From NCBI GenBank assembly GCA_937934705.1, contig CALGYY010000027.1, positions 1 through 10,951 on the forward strand: a DNA stretch of 10,951 bases. The letters run 5' to 3'. Under the pieces are notes generated by a model that was not told where the DNA came from, did not search any database, and saw only the letters and a program-made list of their open reading frames with translations. Numbering within the stretch: position 1 is the stretch's first letter; every line of letters begins with the position of its first letter. Source of the DNA: an uncultured Bacteroidota bacterium. GTDB lineage: Bacteria; Bacteroidota; Bacteroidia; Bacteroidales; CAIWKO01. The translations under genes and the position numbers were made by a program. Shown here in pieces: positions 1 through 9,500 of this stretch.

Positions 1-1727
1 AGAACTACGGAACGAATGCAGAAATCACCAGTCTCATCAATAACCTTGAAATGTATTTTGTCCCCTGCGTCAATCCCGACGGGTACGTATATAACGCTCA
101 AACCAATCCTTCCGGAGGGGGACAATGGCGCAAGAACCGGCGGAACAACGGAGGAAGTTACGGGGTTGACCTGAACCGGAACTACGGTTACATGTGGGGG
201 TACGACAATACAGGTTCGTCGCCTGTCGCCGCTGATGAAACCTACAGGGGATCTTCGGCTTTCTCGGAACCGGAGACACAAATCATGAAATGGTTTTGTG
301 AAGACAGGGATTTTGCGAGCGCGATAGATTATCATTGCTTTGGCAACTACCTGATCATTCCATGGTGCTACGAGACCAGTCCGCTCACTCCGGATTCTGT
401 GTTATACGAAGCAACTTCGGGCCTGATGTCAGCAAGCAATGGCTATCTGGCAGGAACGGTGTATCAGACCCTGGGCTATGTGGCCAACGGAGGCTCGGTG
501 GACTGGTTCTACGGTGAGCAATCCACAAAAAATAAAATCATGGCCTGGTCCCCCGAGGCGGGTGATGCCACTGATGGCTTCTGGCCTGCAGCCAATCGTA
601 TCGAGGATATTTCGAAGGTCAATATTGAACAGAATCTTTATGTAGCACGCTTTGCCGGTCGTTATGCGGCTGTGAAAGATCTCCACGCAAACCTACTGGA
701 GCAACAGGCCGGTTATCTGCCCTTCAGTTTTCAGCGTCTGGGGATGCAGAACGCCTCTTTCACTGTATCATTGATCCCGGTGAGCTCCAATATCCTCAGC
801 ACAGGATCACCCAAAGTCTTTACAAGTCCTGCAATGCTTCAGATCCTCAGCGACAGTATCACTTACGCTCTGCAGCCCTGGATACAACAGGGGGATGAGG
901 TAATATTTATCATGAGGACCGATAACGGACTGTACGTCACAGATGATACCCTGCGCAAGGTTTATGGCACGCCAACGGTCGTATTCTCAGATGCCTGCAG
1001 CAATACCACCAACTGGACGGCCGTAGGATGGGGCACGAGCAGCAGTCAGTACTATTCACCCCCGTCTTCCATTACCGATTCTCCGTCGGGTAACTACGGC
1101 AACTTTCAGAATAAGTCCATCACGCTGAGCTCCACCATTGACCTGAGTCAGAAGATTTATGCCCAGCTGAATTTCATGGCCAAATGGGATCTGGAAAACA
1201 ACTATGATTATGTCCAGCTTAAGATATCCACCGACGGGGGGACAAGCTGGACAGCGCTCTGCGGGAAATACATGAACCCAGGCACGGCAGATCAGATCCT
1301 GAATGCGCCTCTCTACGATGCCACCCAAAATACATGGGTCGCCGAAGAGATTGATCTGTCCGATTATACCGGTTCCGTGATCAAATTGCGCTTTACGCTG
1401 ATCAGTGACAACTATACCACAGGCGATGGCTTTTATTTCGACGATCTTGAAGTTCTGGCAATCGATCAGCCGGTAGCCTCTTTCGGCGAACAGTATGCGG
1501 AATCAGGCTTCAGGGTATTTCCCAATCCTGCAACCGACAGGATTATCCTGGAGGGGAAGCTCCCGACGCCTTTCAGATACCGCATTCTCGACCTGAGAGG
1601 AAGGGTGATTACGGATGGCTTGTCATGGCGCAATGAAATTGACCTGAACTATAACGGATCCGGAATTTTCATGCTTGAGGTGGAAAGCCCGGAGGGACCT
1701 CTCAGAAGCCTGATGATCAAGAATTAA
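1..1727 (+). CDS. Secreted M14 zinc carboxypeptidase with jelly-roll and T9SS type A sorting domain (5' partial)
   Basis: This is the C-terminal part of a metallocarboxypeptidase of family M14, which removes C-terminal residues from peptides. The reading frame is open from base 3, so the start lies upstream. Numbering from that codon (574 residues visible), carboxypeptidase A landmarks appear in order: NPDG at 24-27, WRKN with Arg43 (Arg127 counterpart), DLNRNY with Asn58/Arg59 (Asn144/Arg145), zinc ligand His111 in IDYHCFGN, Tyr159 before GGSVDW (Tyr248), and catalytic Glu185 in WSPEAGD followed by GFWP (Glu270). The first zinc motif, HxxE, would lie upstream. An Ig-like linker follows (about 225-315), then a jelly-roll or MAM-like domain (about 326-486, with STDGGTSW and DGFYFDDLEV). 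The last 70 residues begin FRVFPNPATD and form a type A T9SS sorting domain. Export across the outer membrane is inferred from that domain. The family call is firm; substrate preference is not readable because the Asp/Ile255 region was not aligned. Confidence 0.93.
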   Translation, partial: NYGTNAEITSLINNLEMYFVPCVNPDGYVYNAQTNPSGGGQWRKNRRNNGGSYGVDLNRNYGYMWGYDNTGSSPVAADETYRGSSAFSEPETQIMKWFCEDRDFASAIDYHCFGNYLIIPWCYETSPLTPDSVLYEATSGLMSASNGYLAGTVYQTLGYVANGGSVDWFYGEQSTKNKIMAWSPEAGDATDGFWPAANRIEDISKVNIEQNLYVARFAGRYAAVKDLHANLLEQQAGYLPFSFQRLGMQNASFTVSLIPVSSNILSTGSPKVFTSPAMLQILSDSITYALQPWIQQGDEVIFIMRTDNGLYVTDDTLRKVYGTPTVVFSDACSNTTNWTAVGWGTSSSQYYSPPSSITDSPSGNYGNFQNKSITLSSTIDLSQKIYAQLNFMAKWDLENNYDYVQLKISTDGGTSWTALCGKYMNPGTADQILNAPLYDATQNTWVAEEIDLSDYTGSVIKLRFTLISDNYTTGDGFYFDDLEVLAIDQPVASFGEQYAESGFRVFPNPATDRIILEGKLPTPFRYRILDLRGRVITDGLSWRNEIDLNYNGSGIFMLEVESPEGPLRSLMIKN

Positions 1728-1729
1728 TT

Positions 1730-1758
1730 CCGGTTCAGAGAGTAAGTCTGATGACTGG
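1730..1758 (+). terminator. Weak hairpin after the carboxypeptidase gene, possible terminator
   Basis: Three bases after the stop codon, CCGGTT (1730-1735) can pair with GACTGG (1753-1758) using two G-U pairs. CAGA (1736-1739) pairs with TCTG (1747-1750) around a 7-base loop, leaving a 2-base bulge. The hairpin sits between the stop codon and the promoter of the next gene, where a terminator would be expected. It lacks an immediate run of Ts, and the T-rich stretch begins about 15 bases later. The pairing is visible; the function is a guess. Confidence 0.3.
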
Positions 1759-1760
1759 AA

Positions 1761-1791
1761 TTTGCCATTTCAGAATTTTTATTTATATTTG
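1761..1791 (+). promoter_or_regulatory. Bacteroidota-type promoter for the P5C dehydrogenase gene
   Basis: TTTG at 1761-1764 and TATATTTG at 1784-1791 are separated by 19 bases. This matches the -33 TTTG and -7 TAnnTTTG consensus described for the primary sigma factor of Bacteroidota, in both boxes and in spacing. Transcription would start a few bases after 1791, giving a leader of roughly 25-30 bases. An AAAGGA at 1815-1820, seven bases before the ATG at 1828, may help ribosome binding. The next gene would therefore be transcribed independently of the carboxypeptidase. Confidence 0.65.
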
Positions 1792-1827
1792 TTCTAAATT
1801 ACTGATACAAGAACAAAGGATTATCTT

Positions 1828-3483
1828 ATGAATAATGCGAGTTTTCATTACGGTAAGCCCCAAAATGAGGCGGTTTTAACTTATTTTCCGGGGACTCCGG
1901 AGCGCAAAAAACTTCAGAAAGAGTTAGACCGCTTATCGGGAGAAGTTATGGATATTCCTCTGATTATCGGCGGAGAGGAAGTACGTACGGGAAAAACATC
2001 ACAGGTGCTTATGCCGCATGATCATCACCATGTGCTGGCGAATTATCATATGGCTGGTCCTGAGGAGATCCGCAGGGCCATAAAGGCCGCATCGGAGGCC
2101 CGTTTTATCTGGGAATCCTTCTCATGGGTGGAGCGATTAAGCATCACCCTGAAGATCGCCGATCTGCTGTCGAAAAAGTACCGGCCTTTGATCAATGCGG
2201 CCACGATGCTGGGACAGAGCAAGAATGCCTATCAGGCGGAGATTGATGCGGCCTGTGAAACGGCCGATTTCATCCGTTTTAACGCCCATTATGTGTCGGA
2301 AATTTATCATGAGCAGCCTTTCAGTGAACCGGGTATCATCAACCGTGTGGAATACCGACCGCTGGAAGGCTTTGTCTTCGCTCTGACACCTTTCAACTTT
2401 ACGGCTATCGCTTCCAATCTGAATCTTGCCCCGGCTTTGATGGGAAACACCCTGGTCTGGAAACCGGCAGGCACGGCGGTTCTGTCGAACTATCTTCTGA
2501 TGCAGATCTTCAGGGAAGCCGGTCTGCCCGCCGGGGTCATCAATTTTATTCCCGGTCCCGGCCCATTGATTGGTGATACCGTACTGGCGGATCCGATGAT
2601 GGCCGGTATACATTTCACCGGAAGCACATCAACGTTTAACCATCTTTGGAAATCGGTGGCCGGTCAGATGGGAAATTACCGTTCTTACCCGAAACTGGTG
2701 GGAGAAACCGGTGGGAAGGACTTCGTGATGGTCCATCCGTCGGCCGGTGTGGAAGAAGTTTCCACCGCTTTGGTCCGGGGTGCTTTTGAGTACCAGGGAC
2801 AAAAGTGTTCTGCGGCCTCCAGGGCCTATATTCCTGAATCGCTCTGGCCCGGAATACAAAGTCGGATGCTTGACATGTTGAATGAAGTTAAAACCGGTGA
2901 CGTAAGGGATTTCAGCAATTTTGTGAATGCGGTTATCGATCAGAAAGCTTATGACCGTATCATGGATTACATCGGAAAAGCTTCCAACAGCAGCGAAGCT
3001 TCAGTGATTGCAGGAGGAAAAGGTGACAATCGTACAGGGTACTTCATCCAACCCACGGTGATTAAGACCACGAATCCGCATTTCATCACCATGGAGGAGG
3101 AGATTTTTGGTCCCGTTCTGAGTATTTACGTTTACAAAGACAAGGACTTCGCGGAAACCCTCCGGATCTGTGATCAGACCTCGCCTTATGCGCTGACCGG
3201 TTCTGTTTTCTCTGCTGACCGGGATGCAGTCATCCACGCGTGCCGTACATTGAAATATGCCGCCGGGAATTTCTACATCAATGACAAACCCACAGGCGCA
3301 GTAGTCGGTCAGCAACCTTTCGGAGGTTCGAGGGCCAGCGGAACCAACGACAAATCGGGCAGTTACCTGAATCTGTTGCGGTGGACCAATCCCCGCACGA
3401 TCAAGGAGACCCTGATACCGCCGGTTGATTTCAGGTATCCCTTCATGAAGGAAGACCGCTGCACACATTCCGGAAAAGAATGA
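1828..3483 (+). CDS. pruA: L-glutamate gamma-semialdehyde (delta-1-pyrroline-5-carboxylate) dehydrogenase
   Basis: This aldehyde dehydrogenase oxidises glutamate semialdehyde (in equilibrium with P5C) to glutamate with NAD+, the second step of proline and ornithine breakdown, in the cytoplasm. At 551 residues it matches the stand-alone, mitochondrial-like (ALDH4A1) P5CDH group rather than the bifunctional PutA. Aldehyde dehydrogenase hallmarks are all present: oxyanion Asn190 in LTPFNF, Lys212 in VWKPAG, the nucleotide-binding FTGS at 263-266, general base Glu293 in VGETGGKDF, nucleophile Cys327 in QGQKCSAASR, and EEEIFGPV at 423-430. The P5CDH-type signature PFGGSRASGTNDKSG spans 497-511. 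The ATG has an AAAGGA seven bases upstream and lies just after a strong promoter match, which supports this start. No proline dehydrogenase gene lies in the window. The gene faces the macroglobulin gene tail to tail. The symbol is by function; some annotations use rocA or putA for this enzyme. Confidence 0.95.
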   Translation: MNNASFHYGKPQNEAVLTYFPGTPERKKLQKELDRLSGEVMDIPLIIGGEEVRTGKTSQVLMPHDHHHVLANYHMAGPEEIRRAIKAASEARFIWESFSWVERLSITLKIADLLSKKYRPLINAATMLGQSKNAYQAEIDAACETADFIRFNAHYVSEIYHEQPFSEPGIINRVEYRPLEGFVFALTPFNFTAIASNLNLAPALMGNTLVWKPAGTAVLSNYLLMQIFREAGLPAGVINFIPGPGPLIGDTVLADPMMAGIHFTGSTSTFNHLWKSVAGQMGNYRSYPKLVGETGGKDFVMVHPSAGVEEVSTALVRGAFEYQGQKCSAASRAYIPESLWPGIQSRMLDMLNEVKTGDVRDFSNFVNAVIDQKAYDRIMDYIGKASNSSEASVIAGGKGDNRTGYFIQPTVIKTTNPHFITMEEEIFGPVLSIYVYKDKDFAETLRICDQTSPYALTGSVFSADRDAVIHACRTLKYAAGNFYINDKPTGAVVGQQPFGGSRASGTNDKSGSYLNLLRWTNPRTIKETLIPPVDFRYPFMKEDRCTHSGKE

Positions 3484-3486
3484 TGC

Positions 3487-3525
3487 TCACAGGAGCGTTT
3501 GCTGTTCATGCACCCTCTCCTGTGA
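3487..3525. terminator. Inverted repeat between convergent genes, candidate bidirectional terminator
   Basis: TCACAGGAG (3487-3495) and CTCCTGTGA (3517-3525) form a perfect 9-bp stem with a 21-base loop. It fills most of the 51-base gap between the stop codons of the dehydrogenase and macroglobulin genes, which converge. Its position suits a terminator acting on both strands. Neither strand has a clean T-run directly after the stem; the minus strand has only a short T-rich tail (TCATTCTTTT), so intrinsic termination is uncertain. Confidence 0.5.
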
Positions 3526-3534
3526 AAAGCGCTT

Positions 3535-6500
3535 CTATTCCTCTACCCTGACCCGTATCCCTTCCGAATGTGAACTGAATTCAGGAGCGTACATGCACTG
3601 AATAGTGGTTACACCGTTGGAAAAGTCACCCTTATGGGTTACAAACATGGGATACTCAAAAACATAGGTCCCTTTGGGCAGCCAGCTGAAAAAGAAGTTG
3701 GTGGCCGCATCGCGCGTGCTCTCATAGTAGCCCAGCCCGTCCTGATATTTATACTTCGATATTACATTGGTGGGTTCAAATCCGGATGCACGCATGTCTT
3801 TCATGTGAACATATTCCATATCACGATCCACCCGCAGCTCAATCCTCACCTTGAGTTTATCGCCCACTTTCAAGCGGGTATTTTCTGTTACCGGTTCAAT
3901 CACCGGACCAGTAGGTGTATTCAGCGTTCTGAAAAGCTTCTTCTCCAGTTTCAGCGGAGTCTCGGCAGGAGTGATTTTATCCAGTTGTTCAAAATACTGC
4001 CAGTAAACGGCCCCCCAGGCGACGCCATCATCTGATTTCTTCACTTTGATATGACCCATCTCCGGCTTCACGTCACCGCCCGACCATGAAGTCTTAAAAT
4101 ATCCCGTGCCGGCTTCCACTTTAACATCATCAATCTTATACGGATCAATCATCAGGGTACCCATTTCGATATCCACGAGTTTTGTGCCGGCCAGCACATC
4201 CGTTCCTTTCAAAAGCAGTGCATAACAGGCCTCTGCCGTAGCTTTGGTGGTTTTCCAGTCCTGGGTCTGCTTCTGCTTCAGCAGCCATATCTTCATCTCT
4301 TCAACTGCCACCTGATCATTGGCCACTTCATCAAAACATTCGATCAGCAGGGCCTGGGTTTCAATCGGGGCCTGATACCAGTAGTACCCTCCGCTCATAT
4401 CGCGCCAATACATGCCCATTTCTTCATTGTGCAGGGCAGTTTCCTTTAATGACTTAATAATATCCGCGGGAACCGCCGCATTGCTGAAGCGATGCAAACC
4501 GAGGGCGATCATCCCCTGGCAATAGCGGTTGAACCCGGTCCAGTACTTTGCAGCCTGAGCCTTGAAATAATCGACGGCTTCCTGGTTGGATGCGTTGATC
4601 TCAACATCCGTGAAATAACTCCGGGCATATAAATATTGAACCTGTGTGTATCCTATGTGCTGCTCCTCTTTATACTTCGGATAATACTTCCTGATATCAT
4701 CGTAATCTTCCCTGATCCGGTCATCCAGATACTTCACGGCCTTATGAACCATGCCCCAGGTCTTTGCATGGTCTCTGATGCGTTTGATTCCCAGGTGATC
4801 AAGATGACCGAAGCCGGTAACGATATACTGCGTGATATAGCGATCGTCAGGCATACCATCAAACCAGGCCCATCCTCCGTTGGAGGTTTGCTTCTTTTCG
4901 AGTTTGGTCAGGCTGCGCTCCAGTTCATCGCTCATGCGGTTAAGATCGAAAAGCAAGGCCACACGTTGTTTGCGCTCACTTTCATTTTTGGCTTCAAGCA
5001 CCCAGGGGGTTTCTTCAAGCAGGACATTCTTGAGGTCCTGGTTCTTTTCCAGGTTCGATAATAAGGCATCGGGGGTAAAATTCTTCCACGCATCAAAAAC
5101 CTGTTTGATTCGCGGGGATGAATTGGCCACGTGGGCTGCAATGCTGTTGGCATAAAAGCGGTTGAAAACCTGCTCAGAACATTCATAAGGATACTCCATC
5201 AGATAAGGCAGTGCCTGAACGGCATACCATGCCGGATTTGACGAGAATTCCAGTGTGAGTTTATGCTGGCGTAAAGTGGATGAAGTTCCCGACTGTTCCA
5301 GTTTTGTGAAGTGAAACTCTTTGCTTTGCCGTCCGTTGATGGGCAGGGGAAGGCTTTCGGTCACCAGCATGCGATTGGTCAGCACAGGTATGGCCATTTC
5401 CTCACCGTCGCCAAAGCTGCCTGCCTTTGCAGTGATGCGGTACGTGATCGCCCCGACACCTTCAGGAATGCCCACCTCCCAAAATATCACATCACTCTTT
5501 CCCGCCTGCAGACTGAATGCCTTTGCAAATTCTTTCAGTCCCATCTTTTCATCCAGGGGCTTCATGGTAGTGGCATCGAAGAAATGAAGAACCGCTTCAC
5601 CGCTCAGATCCTTGTCAGATATATTGGAGATTTTTGCACTGAAAAAGATCTTGTCGTTCTCACGGAAGAAGCGGGGCGCGTTGGGCACCACCATCAGCTC
5701 TTTCTGCGTGACCACCTCTTTCTGGATCTGACCCGTCTTCAGGTCCTTGGTATGCGCCAGTGCCATGAACTTCCAGCGCGTCAACGCTTCAGGAATCGTG
5801 AAACTAATCACCACCTCCCCTTTTTCATTCGTCATCAGCTGAGGATAAAAGAAAGCCGTCTCGTTGAAATTCTTTCTCACCTGAACCTGACCGCCTCCGG
5901 AAACACCATTGTCCGTTCTGCCGTCCTGATTCTGCATTTCACCGGCCATGGGAACGGTAGTGCTGGTTTCCATCGCTCCCAGGCCCGCGACAGTGCTGGG
6001 CGGCATCGGTGATTCTTCCCGGGAAACCGCATCCTGGGCAACAAAATAGTCCGCCTCGAAATCAGCACCCTCCATTGTACGCCCCGTGGAAGCATATTTA
6101 TAACCATAATTATAATAGTTATAGAAAACATAGCCAAACCAGTTCAGATAATCATATTCACGATATTTCATCCTGGCTTTTTCAGTGACTATCTTAGTGT
6201 AACTGTCTGAGGTTTTTCTGGCGAACGACTGATCGCTGTTCCAATACAGGCTGGACCAACGGTAGTTCAGAATATTCAGGTACCAGTAGTTGGCCCTGTA
6301 CGCATCCAGAGAAGCATCGTACATGGCTGCGAGTATTTCAGCCGCAACCTTATCGCCTTTCATCCCTTTAACGGTCATGCGCCATTCCTCTTTCTGCCCC
6401 GGCTGAAGTTTATCGCGGAAGGTTTCAAACTCAAGCTCCAGTTGCATGTTGGTATAAGGTACTGTGATCGTATGATCGTATTTCCAGCAACGGTTATCCT

Positions 6501-9500
6501 TTACAAGCATCAGATGAACCATCAGGTTTCCGCGATGCTGTTCGGTAATCGGAATTTCAAAGCGTTTCATTTCATCACTCATTCTGAGCCACTGCTTTTC
6601 AACGATCTGCCCGTCGAACTCAATTTCGTAAAGCAGACGCAGATCATTCTCCCTTGTGCCGAAAAGGAAGGCAGCCGTCTCACCGGGTTCGAGGTAGGAC
6701 TTCACATCGGCAAACCATGCGGTGGACTGCAGGGGGATCTTTTGCTCATCGGGACCGTAGACCGTGAAATATGAACGGGACTCCACATCAGTACCGTATT
6801 TGTCTTTGGCCGAAATGATCAGCATATAGGTTCCCGGTTCCCACTTCTGCATGCGTGGTTCGATCACCGAGTCTTTCCCTGTATTGAAACTTTCTTCAAA
6901 TACCAGATCACCCTTATCCCATTTATAAATGCTGTTTTCATCAGCATAGAGATCCAGGGGGAAAAGCTCACGGTATTCTTCCGCACTCAAGGTGTAGCGG
7001 TCGGGCTGGGCCCAAAGACGCTCCCGGAAAATTCTGCCGGGCTGTTTCAGCGCCCAGATCTTCACCTGTACATCTGAATGTTCCGTAACCCCCGCGTAGT
7101 TGGTGGTATACACATTGAATTCCTGTTCCTCGGTTTTGTTAACCGTTGCCGGGACATAAACACTGACATTTAACGCGGTGTACCCCACAGTCACATAAAT
7201 CTGGGAGGAATGGGTCTCTCCATTGATATCGGTTACATCGGCATAAACTGTATAGTCGAATACCGGTTTGTACTGACTGCCGACTGACAGATCCGGAATT
7301 GCCGTGAAATCAATACTGAAGCGCCCGTCATCGTCAGTGATCATTTCCCCGTTCAGGATTTCCATCTGCGGGGAAGTCGGACAATAGTAACCCCACCAGA
7401 GTCCCCAATAAGGAAATCTTCCGTTGCGAACAACCCTGTATTTCACATTTGCACCATCCACCGCATTACCGGCATAAGCCTTTGCCTGCCCGGTAACGGT
7501 CACCTTTTCACCCAGTTTGTAAGTACCTTTCACCGGAAGAAATTCCACCTCGAATTTCGGTCGTTTGTACTCTTCAACCGAGAACCAGGCTTTGCCATAA
7601 TCATCCCCCAGGCTCATTTGTCCCGTCAGCCCGCTGGAAGGAGCTGTAAATGAGCCATGGAAAGTACCGTACTCATTAGACATCATATAAAGCTCTGCGA
7701 CTTTCTGGTAATTGACATCATAAAAGGTAACCGTGGTGGAATGATTGGGCATGATCACATACTGACCTTCACTTTTCTTCAGAAGTATCCCTTTGAAATA
7801 AATGGTTTGTCCCGGCCTGTAAATCGCCCTGTCAAGGAAATAATACGACACCAGTGTTGCCTTCTCTTCCTGCTCATAATAAGGGTATTGATAGAAATAT
7901 GAATTGGATGAATAGCGGTCGTTGCCCAGCTCAAAATCAGCATAGAAGTATTTGTATTCATAACTTTTACTCAGATTGGCCGGTATCCCGAAGTAACCGT
8001 TCTCATCACTCTGAAAATCTTTCCATTTGTTATATTCATACTCGCGTGAAGTATAATTGTAATCCCTGGTATATGTCATGGCTTTCACACCCTTAAGGGC
8101 CTCACCGGTTTCGCGGTCCACAAGGTAAAAATCCATGGCGCCCTTTTCTTTCTGCCTGTTAACAAAACTGATGCGTGTCACCCAGCACGAGGCCCAGGAA
8201 AGCTGTTTGTCAATAAATGAAAACTCTTTGTTGCCTGAGGCCAGGATGAGATAAAGACCGGCGTCTTGCGCGGGGATGGCAATTTCAGCAGAATGTGCCT
8301 GAAAGTCACCATCATCAGGCAGTTTCACACTCCACTCTTTCAGAGGTTTCATGCCTTTGTAAGCTTCGGCCAGTTGCTCATAATTACTTTTCTCAAGAAG
8401 CTTGCGGTTTTTATCGGGGTCGAGCCGGATCAGGCGCAGATAGATTTCTCCGGTGTTGCGATAATCTGCCAGGGCCCTGAAGGCCTTTCCGGGAACATTT
8501 GCCGCCTCCACTGTCAGGGTCAGACTCTGTTGCCTGATCTGCTCCATAAGATAAACGCAGTTCTGCGCACCATAACTGTCGGGAAAGCGGCTGACCGCCT
8601 GCTGACAATAATCCATCGCGGTTTTGTAATCCCACTTATATTCATCACCTCCCAAAGGTCTGTATTTGGATGCCATGGAGAAAAAATATGAGGCGATCTC
8701 AAAGCTCAGCTCAGTGGAGGCCGGTGAGGATTTGAATTTCTTGTCCAGTTGAATAAGGGTTTTGACATAGAGACTGTCTTTCTGCAGGGATAATGAGTTC
8801 TTGTAGCAAAACTTCAGACGCTTGATCTCGGCATCGATGAGGGCTTTTGGGTCCTGGTCCTTGATATGAAAAGCCACCAGATCCCTGAAGAGCTGAACAG
8901 CATAGTACTTCAGCGAAAAGGTATCCGAAGTGGAAACCTTAAAGGCGATGAAATCCTGTGTGGAAGCGAGATACTCATCTTCGCGCAATTCGAACTTTTC
9001 AGAAGGTTGGGTCAGGCCAGATTCCGAATTACTGAAAAAATCGATCGCACGGTGGGCCAGAAAATCATAGAGTGTTGGCCTGACATTTTTTGATCCGTCG
9101 TAAACGTAAAGGATGGGGTCAAAATCATCAAGCCTGACGGCCTGAAGGGAGGCCGGGTTTTCCAGGGATTGCCTGTAGTGACTGATCACCTCTGCGATGA
9201 TCTTTCGGGCATCCCAGGTATGAATATCTTCCTGTTTAAAACCGATGGTTTGGGAACGCGTCAGAAAGTTGTTGCGGTTCGACTGGTAATAGGCCCAGTA
9301 CATTTCCGCAAGCATGGAGTGCATGATTGCCCGGATGTTGCCTTTGGCTGGTTTGATCTCCAGAAGCAGCGTATCAATAGAGCGAACCATATAATCTTCC
9401 TGATAATCTGACTCCAGCCGGAGTTTATACAGGACCGCTTTGAGGAATTGCGGATCGTTGCCGCTGCTTTTTGCATCGCGGTAAATGATCTGAACTACTT

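Noticed and set aside
2137..2613. A 158-codon open frame on the minus strand
   Set aside because: It lies opposite the conserved catalytic region of the P5C dehydrogenase and is rich in Arg, Gln and His, as expected of an antisense shadow.
3001..3468. A 155-codon open frame on the minus strand
   Set aside because: It is antisense to the conserved C-terminal part of the dehydrogenase and has no promoter or recognisable product.
5173..5181. Idea that the macroglobulin lacks its thioester, as some bacterial members do
   Set aside because: The CSEQ codons are directly readable in the correct frame, so the motif is intact.
5311..6012. A 233-codon open frame on the plus strand
   Set aside because: It is antisense to the conserved A2M domain and bait part of the macroglobulin, has no recognisable domain, and is explained by codon use on the other strand.
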